Assembly (NCBI RefSeq): GCF_003952345.1
Contig: NZ_CP034433.1
Span: forward strand, 3,720,001-3,784,000
Length of the DNA stretch: 64,000 bases
Source of the DNA: Iodobacter ciconiae
GTDB taxonomy: Bacteria; Pseudomonadota; Gammaproteobacteria; Burkholderiales; Chitinibacteraceae
Reading direction: 5' to 3'
Every line of letters begins with the position of its first letter. The stretch's first letter is position 1. Made by a program: the position numbers and the translations under genes. This document shows positions 46,574 through 56,038 of this stretch, one piece after another. Below the pieces are notes generated by a model. It had not been told where the DNA came from. It did no database searches and saw only the letters and a list, made by a program, of their open reading frames with translations.

Positions 46574-48632
46574 GGCTGGCCTCGTTTGCTAATGGTCCGT
46601 TAATTTCATGCACTGATACATTTTTATTACTCAGAGCTTTGCGAATTTGAATAACAGCAGCAACCAGCATCGTCATAGCAACCAGCATAAAGAAGGCGCA
46701 AAGAACGGTGTTAATTTGATTGTTGAACACAATTCTTTCCATATCCGCAATACTTTTGGCCGGAGCGAGCAGCGTGCCATCGCTAATGGCAGTATTAAAG
46801 CGTTTTGCCTGTGCCAAAAAGCCAATTTTAGGATTTTCATGGAAAATCTTTTGCCAGCCAGCCGTCATAGAGGTGATAAACAGCCATATCGTAGGCAAAA
46901 TGGTTACCCAGGCATAGCGCTGTTTTTTCATCTTGAAGATGACTACCGTGCCCAGTAAAAGAGCCATGGTGGCGAGCATCTGGTTGCCAATCCCAAACAG
47001 GGGCCAGAGCGTGTTAATTCCGCCCAGCGGGTCGGTTACCCCTTGATAAACAAAGAATCCCCATCCAGAAACAGCCACGGCGGTGCCGATTAAGTTACCA
47101 ACCCATGACTGGCTTTTAGCCAGGCTTGGGATAAAGACACCAACGGTATCTTGCACCATAAAGCGGCAAGCGCGTGTACCTGCATCAACTGCAGTCAGAA
47201 TAAATAGTGCTTCAAACAAGATAGCAAAGTGGTACCAGAATGCCATCATGGCGGTGCTGCCCGTGATGGTACTGATGATATGCGCCATGCCTACGGCAAA
47301 GGTTGGTGCGCCGCCAGCACGGGACAGAATTGAATGCTCACCCACATCTTTGGCAATCTGTGCCAGATAGTCTGGGGTAATCACAAAGCCCCAGCCATTG
47401 ATTACCTGCGAGGCGCTTTCTACCGTTGTGCCAATCAGTGCTGCCGGGGAATTCATGGCGAAATACACACCAGGCTCAAGCACCGAAGCGCAAATGAGTG
47501 CCATCAGTGCTACAAATGATTCCATTAGCATCGAGCCATAACCAATCATACGGATATGGCTTTCTTTTTCGATAAGCTTAGGAGTGGTGCCAGATGCCAC
47601 CAGGGCATGAAAGCCCGAGATTGCGCCGCAAGCAATGGTAATAAACAAAAACGGGAACAGACTGCCGGCAAAAACGGGGCCGCTGCCATCAATAAAGCGG
47701 CTGACGGCAGGCATTTTTAGTTCAGGAGCGGCAAATACAATCCCCACTGCCAAGCCTGCAATAACACCAATTTTTAGGAAAGTAGACAGATAATCGCGTG
47801 GTGCCAGGAGCAGCCACACTGGCAATACCGAGGCAACAAAGCCGTAAATAATCAGTGCCCAGGTCAGCTCGGTGCCGCGCATAGTAAAGAAAGGGCCCCA
47901 TTCAGGGCTGGCAGCAATATCACCACCGTAAATAATTGCGGCCATCATCAGCACAAAGCCAATTAGCGAAATTTCGCCAATATGCCCTGGGCGCAGATAA
48001 CGCATATAAATACCCATAAAAAGCGCAATAGGGATGGTTGCAGCAATCGAGAACACACCCCATGGACTTTCTGCCAAGGCTTTTACCACCACCAGAGCCA
48101 AGGCCGACAAGATGATAATCATCACGCCCAGCGCGCCCAGCATTACGATAACCCCGGCAAATGGCCCCAGCTCCTGCTTGGCCATTTCACCTAAGGATCT
48201 GCCATCGCGGCGGGTAGAAATAAATAAAACCAGGAAATCCTGCACCGCGCCAGCCAGCATTACGCCGACTAAAATCCAGATGGTGCCGGGTAAAAAGCCC
48301 ATTTGCGCAGCTAGAATGGGCCCGACCAGGGGGCCTGCGCCAGCAATTGCAGCAAAGTGATGGCCAAATAAAACCCATTTATTGGTCGGCACATAATCCA
48401 GACCATCATTACGGCGCTGGGCGGGGGTAGGGCGGTTATCGTCGAGCTCGAAGATTTTTTCGGCGATAAATTTGGAGTAGAAGCGGTAAGCAATGCTGTA
48501 GCAGGAGATAGCGGCTAAGACCAGCCAGACTGCATTGACATGTTCTCCCCTGCTGAGTGCCAGCATGGCGAAGGAGAATGCGCCACCAAGAGCTACCAGC
48601 AGCCAGACCCCCCATTTTTTAAAGTGATTCAT
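46566..48632 (-). CDS. cstA: CstA-family carbon starvation transporter
   Basis: Inner-membrane protein of 688 residues, about 16-18 hydrophobic segments, in the CstA/BtsT family of peptide or pyruvate transporters. Visible are RRNDGLDYVPTNKWVLFGHHFAAIAGAGPLVGPILAAQMGFLPGTIWILVGVMLAGAVQDF, FISTRRDGRSLGEMAKQELG and GAISGFHALVASGTTPKLI, all family hallmarks. The length is closer to CstA (701) than to BtsT (716), but substrate is not decidable here. The 281-base upstream region (48633-48913) gave no clear CRP or sigma-54 site. Confidence 0.92.
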   Translation of the reverse strand: MNHFKKWGVWLLVALGGAFSFAMLALSRGEHVNAVWLVLAAISCYSIAYRFYSKFIAEKIFELDDNRPTPAQRRNDGLDYVPTNKWVLFGHHFAAIAGAGPLVGPILAAQMGFLPGTIWILVGVMLAGAVQDFLVLFISTRRDGRSLGEMAKQELGPFAGVIVMLGALGVMIIILSALALVVVKALAESPWGVFSIAATIPIALFMGIYMRYLRPGHIGEISLIGFVLMMAAIIYGGDIAASPEWGPFFTMRGTELTWALIIYGFVASVLPVWLLLAPRDYLSTFLKIGVIAGLAVGIVFAAPELKMPAVSRFIDGSGPVFAGSLFPFLFITIACGAISGFHALVASGTTPKLIEKESHIRMIGYGSMLMESFVALMALICASVLEPGVYFAMNSPAALIGTTVESASQVINGWGFVITPDYLAQIAKDVGEHSILSRAGGAPTFAVGMAHIISTITGSTAMMAFWYHFAILFEALFILTAVDAGTRACRFMVQDTVGVFIPSLAKSQSWVGNLIGTAVAVSGWGFFVYQGVTDPLGGINTLWPLFGIGNQMLATMALLLGTVVIFKMKKQRYAWVTILPTIWLFITSMTAGWQKIFHENPKIGFLAQAKRFNTAISDGTLLAPAKSIADMERIVFNNQINTVLCAFFMLVAMTMLVAAVIQIRKALSNKNVSVHEINGPLANEASHA

Positions 48633-48913
48633 CGTCTTCCCTTATAAGCATTTTATTTTGAATAACTTATGTACAGGTTTGATGATGAAACGATGCCGCT
48701 TATCGTCACATAGGTGCTTTCCCTAGTTCCATGTTAAAAATCGAGGTTTTTTAAATGTTGTTTTACAGGGGGCGTCAAAAAAGTAAACATACACAGCGTA
48801 TTTAAGTGTAATTTTGGTGTTATTTACGTTTTATTGAGGAGCTTTTTCAAGCGACTTATGAATTGTGCAGGCGTGGCTTAAAGTGTTTTTTTGCCACGCT
48901 GAACGCACATTAA

Positions 48914-49843
48914 TCAATGAGGGAGTAAAAAGTGGGGCACAGCAATAAAAGCTACGCCTGCCAGAATGAGTGCTACCTGCTGGGCGGTGTCTTTAAGCTG
49001 AGGGCGTTTATGCAGGCCGGGGATAAGATCGGCAATGGCGACATAAATCATGCTGGATGCGCCCAGCGCCAGCAGATAGGGTTGCCAGTGGGTAACGGTC
49101 TGCAGTGACCAGTAGGCAAGTAGTGCGCCAATTAATGCGGCGAGCGATGACATGGCATTGAGCAGCAAAGCTTTGGTTTTGCTATAGCCCGAATGCAGTA
49201 GTACGATAAAATCGCCTACTTCTTGCGGTACTTCGTGAGCGATAATTGCTAGTGATGTGGCGATCCCCACATTAATATCGGTCATAAAGGCTGCGGCAAT
49301 CAGCGCGCCGTCCAGAAAATTATGGAAGGTGTCGCCTACAATAATCATCAGCCCCGCGCGGCCGTGTCCATGCCCGTGCGAGTGTTCGTGCGGTTCTAGT
49401 TCTCCGCATTCTTCATGATGGCAATGCCGCCAGATCACGAGTTTTTCCATAATAAAAAACACCAGAATCCCGGCAAGTAAGGTGAGTGAAATGCTTGATG
49501 CCGAGGGTTTTTCCGAATGAGAGAGCTCTTTGTGATCGTGGCTTGTGTTTTTGTCTGCAGAGTGCCCGTGTTCTTTATGGATATCTGCATTGCCGCCAGG
49601 ATGCTCATGTTCGTCGATCGTGCTGCTGGCGCTAGTCTGGACAATGGCGGGCCGATGATCGTGCTCACCAAAAGCATGGGGGAGAATTTCCAGAAAGGCG
49701 GCGGCCAGCAGGGAGCCAACTGCAAAGCTGACTAATTTGGGAATCCAGCTGGGTCGGGCGGCATAGGCAATACATGCAGCGGTAAGCACACTCAGCAGGC
49801 TGCCCGCTACGCTGGCGGTCATAATCCAGGCAAGAACACTCAT
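48914..49843 (-). CDS. ZIP-family metal transporter
   Basis: Probable zinc (or iron, manganese) importer of 309 residues with eight membrane segments. The metal-binding transmembrane motif appears as ATSLAIIAHEVPQEVGDFIVLLHSGYS. Another metal ligand is in GDTFHNFLDGALIAAAF. A long histidine-rich loop (about residues 65-115: DEHEHPGGNADIHKEHGHS, SHDHKELSHS) and a second (HHEECGELEPHEHSHGHGHG) probably bind metal. The His loop and position of HEVP are usual for ZIP. A minus-strand single gene with no terminator recognised. Confidence 0.9.
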   Translation of the reverse strand: MSVLAWIMTASVAGSLLSVLTAACIAYAARPSWIPKLVSFAVGSLLAAAFLEILPHAFGEHDHRPAIVQTSASSTIDEHEHPGGNADIHKEHGHSADKNTSHDHKELSHSEKPSASSISLTLLAGILVFFIMEKLVIWRHCHHEECGELEPHEHSHGHGHGRAGLMIIVGDTFHNFLDGALIAAAFMTDINVGIATSLAIIAHEVPQEVGDFIVLLHSGYSKTKALLLNAMSSLAALIGALLAYWSLQTVTHWQPYLLALGASSMIYVAIADLIPGLHKRPQLKDTAQQVALILAGVAFIAVPHFLLPH

Positions 49844-49892
49844 TTAAAGACTTTTAAAATATCTGTAGATGCAACAGTGTATCATTTAGTCG

Positions 49893-50645
49893 TCATTCAG
49901 TCAGCCAAATTAAGCTGGCCATACGGCCTGTGCACTGATCACGGCGGTAGGAGAAAAAGCGATCAGAGTCTGTTACTGTGCAATAGTCCCCACCATAAAT
50001 CGCATGTACACCGCTGGCTTGAAGCCTTTGCTTTGCCAGCAGATAAATATCAACCAGCCATTTTCCAGTGTTTGCACTTGGTTTAAACGCGCTGGCCGAG
50101 GTGTTATCGTGCGCCATAAATGCTGCACGGACTTCTGCTCCGACTTCAAATGCTCTCGGGCCAATGGCAGGGCCTAGCCAGGCCATCAGCGTATCGGGAG
50201 GTATATTCATCTGCTTAATGGCGGCTTCAATTACGCCGCCACAAAGGCCGCGCCAGCCAGCATGAGCGGCCCCCACCACGGTGCCCGCCTGATTGCATAG
50301 TAAGACGGGCAGACAGTCTGCGGTCATGACAGCGCAGACTGCGTTTACAGTGTGCGCCGTTATTGCATCGGCTTCGGCGTTTTGCCGGGCGGTGGCGGCA
50401 TCGACCACCTGCACTCCGTGTACCTGGCTCAGCCATATCGGGTCGGCTGGTAGGTACTGGCGAACAATGGCCCGGTTGTGGGCTACGGCCTCGGGCGAGT
50501 CATCAACATGGTTGCCTAAATTGAGGCTTGCCCAGGGCGCGCAACTTACACCTCCGTGGCGGCTGGTAGAAATAGCCTGCACGGTGGCAGGCGCAGGCCA
50601 GTCTGGCCTGATCCACATTGGCGGGAGTGGCTTATTCACGGACAT
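49893..50645 (-). CDS. pgeF: PgeF (YfiH), peptidoglycan editing factor
   Basis: Cytoplasmic multicopper-oxidase-like protein reported to remove mis-incorporated L-serine from peptidoglycan precursors. About 250 residues. Metal ligands of the family appear in SQVHGVQVVDA, MTADCLPVLLCN and GAAHAGWRGL; the end is FFSYRRDQCTGRMASLIWL. Chosen start ATG 50645 overlaps the rluD end by 14 bases; an ATG at 50618 would also suit. The rluD-pgeF pair is conserved as in E. coli. Confidence 0.92.
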   Translation of the reverse strand: MSVNKPLPPMWIRPDWPAPATVQAISTSRHGGVSCAPWASLNLGNHVDDSPEAVAHNRAIVRQYLPADPIWLSQVHGVQVVDAATARQNAEADAITAHTVNAVCAVMTADCLPVLLCNQAGTVVGAAHAGWRGLCGGVIEAAIKQMNIPPDTLMAWLGPAIGPRAFEVGAEVRAAFMAHDNTSASAFKPSANTGKWLVDIYLLAKQRLQASGVHAIYGGDYCTVTDSDRFFSYRRDQCTGRMASLIWLTE

Positions 50646-51681
50646 ACATGACTTCGCAATCACTATCGTCGACATCCCAGTCGTCATCCCAGTCCTCTTC
50701 CAGCATGCCAGCGTCCAGGCGCAGTACATTAACCAGCATGTCCATATCTTCCGGTAATGGTGCTTTCCAGGTCATGGTTTTGCCGGTTTCAGGGTGAATA
50801 AGCGACAGTTTTCGGGCATGCAATGCCTGACGTGCAAATTCACCGAGTGTAATACTGACTTCTGGCGAGTGTATTCTGGGTTTTCCGCCATAAATCGGGT
50901 CGGCTGCAAGCGGGTGGTTGATATGGGCCATATGCACGCGAATCTGGTGCGTACGGCCAGTTTCGAGCTGGCATTCAACAAGTGTGTGTGCGGTAAAGTG
51001 CTCGCGAATCTTATAGTGCGTTACCGCGTGTTTGCCTGAATACACTACCGCCATCTTGATTCTTTCTTTAGGATGACGGCCAATTGGCGCATCTACTTTG
51101 CCATCATTAGAAAGCAGACCCTGTGCAATGGCCATGTAGTGGCGCTTGACTGTACGTGCCTGTAATTGCTGCACAAGACTGTTTTGTGCCATCAAGGTGC
51201 GTGCAATCACCATTAAGCCACTGGTATCCTTGTCCAGTCGGTGTACGATGCCTGCGCGGGGAATGGTTTTAAGTTCCGGGTAGCGGTGGAGCAGGCCGTT
51301 AAGCACGGTGCCCGTCCAGTTGCCTGTGCCGGGATGCACAACCAGGCCCGGTGCTTTATTCAGTACAAGCAAGGTAGCGTCTTCATAAATAATATCTAAT
51401 TCGATATCTTCAGGCTGAAAGGCACTTTCGTCTGCTTCGGGTTGGGGTAAGACACTAATCGTTTCACCACCCCATAATTTTGTTTTGGGGACGGCAGGAT
51501 TGCCGTTAAGAAAGACTAGGCCGTCTTTAATCCATGTGGATAGTCGGTTACGGGAGAACTCGGGCAGCATCTTGGCTAAAGCAGCGTCCAGGCGCTCCCC
51601 TGCCAAATCGGATGGCACGGTCAGGACACGCGCCTGCTCGAAGTCGTTATAATCGTTTAATTCGTTTTCGGAATGCATCAT
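50632..51681 (-). CDS. rluD: 23S rRNA pseudouridine synthase RluD
   Basis: Makes pseudouridines 1911, 1915 and 1917 in helix 69 of 23S rRNA. About 349 residues. An N-terminal S4-like domain (ERLDAALAKMLPEFSRNRLSTWIKDGLVFLNG) precedes the synthase domain with catalytic Asp in GIVHRLDKDTSGLMVIA. RTHQIRVHMAHINHPLAADPIYGG follows. The C-terminus is strongly acidic (EEDWDDDWDVDDSD). Start is one of two adjacent ATG codons (51679-51681 or 51676-51678). The first overlaps the bamD ATG on the opposite strand by two bases. An extended frame beyond that runs through bamD and is rejected. Confidence 0.93.
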   Translation of the reverse strand: MMHSENELNDYNDFEQARVLTVPSDLAGERLDAALAKMLPEFSRNRLSTWIKDGLVFLNGNPAVPKTKLWGGETISVLPQPEADESAFQPEDIELDIIYEDATLLVLNKAPGLVVHPGTGNWTGTVLNGLLHRYPELKTIPRAGIVHRLDKDTSGLMVIARTLMAQNSLVQQLQARTVKRHYMAIAQGLLSNDGKVDAPIGRHPKERIKMAVVYSGKHAVTHYKIREHFTAHTLVECQLETGRTHQIRVHMAHINHPLAADPIYGGKPRIHSPEVSITLGEFARQALHARKLSLIHPETGKTMTWKAPLPEDMDMLVNVLRLDAGMLEEDWDDDWDVDDSDCEVMYVRE

Positions 51682-52483
51682 GAATAAGATTCTACCGCGA
51701 TTCGTCGTCTCTGCAGTACTTGCCGGATTACTGGCCGCTTGCGCATCCGCTCCTGAAGAACAGGATGAAACCCGTGGCTGGACGGCCGAGAAGATTTTTA
51801 CCGAGGCAAAAGCAGAGCAGGACAGCCGTAATTTTGATCGCTCAAACAAGCTGTTTGAAAAACTGGAGGCGCGCTTTCCGTATGGACGGCATGCCCAGCA
51901 GGCACAAATTGAAACTGCTTATAACCATTATAAAAACCAGGAGCCCCTGCTGGCATTTGCGGCAATTGATCGCTTTATCAAGCAATATCCGGCACATCCA
52001 AATATTGATTACGCCTACTATTTAAAGGGTTTGGTTAACTTTAATGAGGCACAAGGCTTTTTATCCAGCCTGATCAAGCAGGATATGTCAGAGCGCGATC
52101 CTAAAGCTGCTCGTGAATCATTCGATACCTTTCGCCAGCTTGTTACGCGTTTTCCTGACAGTAAGTATGCGGCCGATTCAACTGTCCGCATGGGCTATCT
52201 GGTGGGCGCATTAGCGAGCCATGAATTGCATGTGGCCAAGTACTACTACAACCGTGGTGCGTTCCTAGCAGCGGCCAATCGTGGTAAATATTTACTAGAA
52301 ACGTATTCGAGTACCAAGCAGGTAGAGCCAGCTTTAGGCATTATGGCTTTGGCTTACGATAAGCTTGGTTTGGTCGAGTTGCGGGATGATGCAAAAAAGG
52401 TGTTATTTAAGAATTTTCCTAAAAGCACAGTTCTGGATGAATCCACTTTATTCTTCGATGCGGACTGGTGGAAGCCCTGGTAA
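51680..52483 (+). CDS. bamD: Outer-membrane assembly lipoprotein BamD
   Basis: Essential lipoprotein of the BAM complex that inserts beta-barrel proteins, 267 residues. The signal peptide ends in lipobox LAAC with Cys21. Five TPR-like helices follow: AEQDSRNFDRSNKLFEKLEARFPYG, QAQIETAYNHYKNQEPLLAFAAIDRFIKQYPAHPNIDYAYYLKGLVN, FRQLVTRFPDSKYAADSTVRMGYLVGALASHELHVAKYYYNRGAFLAAANRGKYLLETY. Divergent to rluD with no spacer at all. The rluD/bamD neighbourhood is common in gamma- and betaproteobacteria. Confidence 0.95.
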   Translation: MNKILPRFVVSAVLAGLLAACASAPEEQDETRGWTAEKIFTEAKAEQDSRNFDRSNKLFEKLEARFPYGRHAQQAQIETAYNHYKNQEPLLAFAAIDRFIKQYPAHPNIDYAYYLKGLVNFNEAQGFLSSLIKQDMSERDPKAARESFDTFRQLVTRFPDSKYAADSTVRMGYLVGALASHELHVAKYYYNRGAFLAAANRGKYLLETYSSTKQVEPALGIMALAYDKLGLVELRDDAKKVLFKNFPKSTVLDESTLFFDADWWKPW

Positions 52484-52512
52484 GAAATATTTAATTTATT
52501 TTCGATACGGGG

Positions 52513-52541
52513 TTTACAGGCTGAAATTTGCTCTGTAATAT
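52513..52541 (+). promoter_or_regulatory. Promoter of the tRNA operon
   Basis: TTTACA (52513-52518), a 17-base spacer, and TAATAT (52536-52541), ending 14 bases before the first tRNA. Confidence 0.6.
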
Positions 52542-52555
52542 TCGGATCTCTTTCG

Positions 52556-52631
<76 letters not shown>

Positions 52632-52678
52632 GATTGAAGTAAGTCATAAAACAGCATGGCTTACGATCGAAGAAGTAT

Positions 52679-52754
52679 GTTCCCATCGTCTAGAGGCCTA
52701 GGACACTGCCCTTTCACGGCGGCGACCGGGGTTCGAATCCCCGTGGGAACGCCA
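52679..52754 (+). tRNA. tRNA-Glu (TTC), copy 1
   Basis: 76 bases with CCA encoded. GTTCCCA pairs with TGGGAAC; the anticodon stem CTGCC/GGCGG encloses CTTTCAC, giving anticodon TTC for glutamate. The D-arm differs from copy 2 (52861). Confidence 0.97.
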
Positions 52755-52774
52755 GAATGTAAAAGTTTTATCGT

Positions 52775-52851
52775 GCGGCTGTAGCTCAGTTGGATAGAGT
52801 ATCTGGCTACGAACCAGAGGGTCAGGAGTTCGAATCTCTTCAGCCGCACCA
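52775..52851 (+). tRNA. tRNA-Arg (ACG)
   Basis: 77 bases with CCA. GCGGCTG pairs with CAGCCGC; anticodon stem TCTGG/CCAGA around CTACGAA gives ACG. The A34 would be converted to inosine by TadA. Confidence 0.97.
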
Positions 52852-52860
52852 GTAGTTTAT

Positions 52861-52935
52861 GTTCCCATAGTTTAGCGGTTAGAACACTGCCCTTTCACGG
52901 CGGCGGCCGGGGTTCGATTCCCCGTGGGAACGCCA
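52861..52935 (+). tRNA. tRNA-Glu (TTC), copy 2
   Basis: 75 bases with CCA. Same acceptor, anticodon and nearly the same T-arm as copy 1; it differs in the D-arm (ATAGTTTAGCGGTTAGAAC against ATCGTCTAGAGGCCTAGGAC) and in GGCCGG for GACCGG. Last gene of the operon. Confidence 0.97.
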
Positions 52936-52940
52936 GTTAA

Positions 52941-52970
52941 AAAAACCTGCTCATGTGGCAGGTTTTTTTT
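52941..52970 (+). terminator. Terminator of the tRNA operon
   Basis: AAAAACCTGC, loop, GCAGGTTTTTTTT (52941-52970). A clear GC stem with a T-run five bases after the second tRNA-Glu. Confidence 0.9.
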
Positions 52971-53049
52971 CGTCTGCAAAATTTAGTTTCAAGGTTTCAC
53001 GTGTAAAATTCTGGCGGGAAGTTCTCCTTTTTCAGGAATACAATCATAT

Positions 53050-53688
53050 ATGGCAGCGTTAGGTCGTTTTCTCTCAGTAGAGGGCATTGATGGCGCGGGT
53101 AAAAGTACTCAGTTGGCATGGATTGCAGAGTGGCTTGCAAAGCAAGGTGTGGCGTTTGTTCAAACGCGCGAGCCGGGTGGTACATCCTTGGGCGAAAAGC
53201 TGCGCGAATTATTGCTAACCGAGCCTATGCACCTGGAAACAGAAACGCTGCTGATGTTTGCCGGGCGGCGTGAGCACCTGGCGCAGGTAATTCTGCCCGC
53301 ATTAGCGCGTGGCGAATGGGTGCTTTGTGATCGCTTTAGTGACGCCAGTTACGCTTATCAGGGGGGGGGGCGCGGTTTATCCCGTGAGAAGTTTTTTGCT
53401 CTGGAAAAATGGGTGCAGGGCAGCGGTCTACATAAAATCCAACCTGATTTAACGTTGATTTTTGATGTACCCTTAGCGATCAGCCAGGAGCGGATGTCGG
53501 CGGGGCGTGCTCTGGATCGGTTCGAGCGCGAAGCTGCGGATTTTCATGCACGAGTGCGCGCCGCTTATTTAGAAAGGGCTGCGAGCGAGCCTGAGCGGAT
53601 TCGAGTGATTGATGCTAACCGCACTTTGGAGCAGATTCAGACCGAGCTTGCCCAGATACTGAGCGCCATACTTTACCAAGAGCGATGA
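53050..53688 (+). CDS. tmk: Thymidylate kinase
   Basis: Phosphorylates dTMP to dTDP, 212 residues. P-loop [33 protein letters not shown] with the DRX-type motif; [19 protein letters not shown], then LDRFERE. Usual length and start ([19 protein letters not shown]). Its stop overlaps holB (ATGA). First of the tmk-holB-pilZ-tatD cluster conserved across many proteobacteria. Confidence 0.95.
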   Translation: MAALGRFLSVEGIDGAGKSTQLAWIAEWLAKQGVAFVQTREPGGTSLGEKLRELLLTEPMHLETETLLMFAGRREHLAQVILPALARGEWVLCDRFSDASYAYQGGGRGLSREKFFALEKWVQGSGLHKIQPDLTLIFDVPLAISQERMSAGRALDRFEREAADFHARVRAAYLERAASEPERIRVIDANRTLEQIQTELAQILSAILYQER

Positions 53689-54716
53689 GTGCCACGATGA
53701 AAACACTTTACCCTTGGCAAGCAGCGCCCTGGTCACAATTGATGCGCGAAATTGATCGCTTGCCACATGCCTTACTGATTACAGGAGAGGAAGGAATAGG
53801 GAAGCGGCGTTTTGCTGAATATCTGGCTCAGCTATTATTATGTGAAGATACTGCAAAAACGACGATGCCATGCGGAGTATGTGATGGCTGCCGCTGGTTT
53901 TTGGCAGGAAATCATCTCGATTTTCGTTTGGTTTCCCCTGGCGAGGCCGATGCTGAGGCGAGTGAAGACGCCAAACCTAAGCGTAAATCACAGGTTATTG
54001 GCGTTGATGATATTCGTGATCTGGCTGATTTTGTGAATCTAACGGCACATCGAAAGGGTATTCGCGTTACTTTGGTGCATCCGGCAGAAGCTCTGAATAT
54101 TGCTGCTGCGAATGCTTTTTTAAAAACACTGGAAGAGCCACCGGCTGGTGCCGTGTTTATCCTGGTTTCAAATCACTGGCGGCGTTTGTTACCTACCATC
54201 CGCAGCCGTTGCCGCGTGTTTCCTATGGCAATGCCAGATCAAACAGCGGCGACGGGCTGGTTAGCCCAGCAGCAGGTGGTTAATCCCTCTTTGCATCTGG
54301 CCCATACCGGCGGTGCGCCTTTGGCCGCTCTGGACGATGCGAGTGCCGAATGGCTGCCCAATCGAAAAGCATTTTTAGAGCATATTGCTAACCCTGTTGT
54401 TTTAGATGTGCTGGCGGTGGCCGCAGAGTTGGAAAAAGCTAAACTGGAGATGTCTTTGGTGGTGAGCTGGTTACAAAAATGGGTACACGATTTAATCAGT
54501 ATAAAAATGACTGGCAAACTTCGCTATTATCCTGATTGGGATAGCGATTTACGCCGTATCGCAACACAGTCGCCCGCATTTTTTCATTATATCGATCGTT
54601 TGAATGAGGCCATGCGCCTGGCGCATCATCCCTTAAATCAACGTTTGGTATTTGAATCTTTATTGTTTGCTTATTTAGATGCATTGCGTGGCAAAAGTAG
54701 CAGAGGAAGAAAATGA
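53685..54716 (+). CDS. holB: DNA polymerase III delta-prime subunit
   Basis: Clamp-loader subunit, 343 residues. The AAA+ start is [27 protein letters not shown], where the P-loop ends in GKR; delta-prime is not itself an active ATPase in E. coli, which fits. The zinc module has four cysteines in [17 protein letters not shown]. Also visible are [35 protein letters not shown] with the sensor and SRC motif. Start codon overlaps the tmk stop; the pilZ start overlaps its own end (ATGA at 54713). Confidence 0.93.
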   Translation: MSATMKTLYPWQAAPWSQLMREIDRLPHALLITGEEGIGKRRFAEYLAQLLLCEDTAKTTMPCGVCDGCRWFLAGNHLDFRLVSPGEADAEASEDAKPKRKSQVIGVDDIRDLADFVNLTAHRKGIRVTLVHPAEALNIAAANAFLKTLEEPPAGAVFILVSNHWRRLLPTIRSRCRVFPMAMPDQTAATGWLAQQQVVNPSLHLAHTGGAPLAALDDASAEWLPNRKAFLEHIANPVVLDVLAVAAELEKAKLEMSLVVSWLQKWVHDLISIKMTGKLRYYPDWDSDLRRIATQSPAFFHYIDRLNEAMRLAHHPLNQRLVFESLLFAYLDALRGKSSRGRK

Positions 54717-55078
54717 GTGAACCTATCAAAGCTCCGGTTTCCCGTCCCGGTGTGCTATCGCTAAATATTAAAGAAAAAGCCGCTTTATATGCGTCATATA
54801 TGCCTTTTGTAAAAGGTGGCGGGATTTTTATTCCAACCAATAAAGCATATGCATTAGGTGACGAAGTCTTTATGCTCCTGTCTCTTTTGGATGATCCGGC
54901 CAAAATTGCGGTGTCCGGCAATGTGGTATGGATTACGCCTCAGGGCGCAAATAATAATCACCAGCAGGGTATTGGTGTGAAATTCTCCAGTAATGAAGCG
55001 GGTAATCAGGCCAAAACCAAGATTGAAGGCTTGCTGGGGGGCTATTTGCAATCTGCCCGTACTACGCACACGATGTAA
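54713..55078 (+). CDS. pilZ: PilZ, type IV pilus assembly adaptor
   Basis: A 121-residue PilZ-domain protein. Core segments: SLNIKEKAALYASYMPFVKGGGIFIPTNKAYALGDEVFMLLSLLDDPAKIAVSGNVVWITP and QGIGVKFSSNEAG. The c-di-GMP-binding RxxxR plus D/NxSxxG signature is missing, as in classical PilZ, which acts with PilF/PilB in pilus biogenesis. Location next to holB is standard for pilZ. Implies type IV pili, whose genes are not in this window. Confidence 0.92.
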   Translation: MSEPIKAPVSRPGVLSLNIKEKAALYASYMPFVKGGGIFIPTNKAYALGDEVFMLLSLLDDPAKIAVSGNVVWITPQGANNNHQQGIGVKFSSNEAGNQAKTKIEGLLGGYLQSARTTHTM

Positions 55079-55084
55079 GTCATT

Positions 55085-55210
55085 GTAAAAAACCTAAGGT
55101 CTGCATACATAGAAAGAGCATCGGGTTTAAAAGCAGAGCATCAGGAAAAGGTGCTTAGGGGCAAAATATTTATTTCTCTGTGCTGCTTCGTGTGTTCTGT
55201 GGTTTATAAA
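55085..55210. repeat. Intergenic imperfect palindrome, copy B
   Basis: Between pilZ and tatD. It opens ACCTAAGGTCTGCATACATAG and ends TTTCTCTGTGCTGCTTCGTG. Its left end matches the complement of the right end of copy C near 60470 (ACCTAAGGTCTG). A diverged member of the family also at 4625, 60350 and 61556. Confidence 0.45.
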
Positions 55211-55267
55211 AATGCGCTGTGTGCTCAAGTCATGATGTAAAACACCATTCACTTCCCCGAAGTCTCT

Positions 55268-56038
55268 ATGTTTATTGATTCTCATTGTCATATTAATTTC
55301 CCCGATCTTGCTGTTAATATTGACCAGCATTTAGCGAAGATGGCGGAAAATAAAGTAACACATGCTTTGTGCGTGGCCGTAAATTTGCCTGAGCTACCCT
55401 CGGTGCTGGCCCTTGCCGACGCCCATGCAAATATCTTTGCTTCGGTTGGCGTGCACCCTGATTATGAAGACACACCGGATCCCTCAGTCGAGCAACTGGT
55501 TGAGTTGGCTAAGCATAAAAAGGTAGTCGCAATTGGTGAAACAGGGCTGGATTATTATCGTTTACAAGGCGATTTGGAGTGGCAGCGTCAGCGTTTCAGA
55601 GTGCATATCCGCGCAGCAAAAATAGCCGGTTTGCCGCTCATTATTCATACCCGCTCCTCTGCGATTGATACGATTCGTATTCTTAAAGAAGAAGGTGCAG
55701 CTGAAGTAGGTGGCGTCTTACACTGCTTTACCGAAAGCTGGGAAGTGGCGCAGGCGGCGATGGAGCTGGGGTTTTATATCTCTTTCTCTGGGATTGTGTC
55801 GTTTAAAAAAGCCATTGAACTGCACGAAGTAGCGCGTTTAGTACCTTTAGATCGCATGCTGATCGAAACCGATTCGCCCTATCTTGCTCCCATGCCTTTT
55901 CGTGGCAAGCAGAATCAGCCGGCCTGGGTGCGCCATGTGGCCGAAGCAATTGCCGATTTACGCGGCGTGAGCGTGAATCAGATTGCTGATGCCAGCAGTG
56001 CTAACTTTTTTAAGCTCTTTCACCGGGCCAATGTATGA
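55268..56038 (+). CDS. TatD-family deoxyribonuclease
   Basis: Metal-dependent DNase of the YcfH/TatD group, 256 residues, TIM-barrel. Metal ligands are in FIDSHCHINFPDL, GETGLDYYR, IIHTRSS, VLHCFTESW and IETDSPYLAPMPFRGKQNQPAWVRHVAEAIA. All hallmark His, Asp and Glu residues are present. Usually annotated tatD or ycfH. The last gene of the tmk-holB-pilZ-tatD cluster; the stop overlaps the next gene's start (ATGA). Confidence 0.93.
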   Translation: MFIDSHCHINFPDLAVNIDQHLAKMAENKVTHALCVAVNLPELPSVLALADAHANIFASVGVHPDYEDTPDPSVEQLVELAKHKKVVAIGETGLDYYRLQGDLEWQRQRFRVHIRAAKIAGLPLIIHTRSSAIDTIRILKEEGAAEVGGVLHCFTESWEVAQAAMELGFYISFSGIVSFKKAIELHEVARLVPLDRMLIETDSPYLAPMPFRGKQNQPAWVRHVAEAIADLRGVSVNQIADASSANFFKLFHRANV

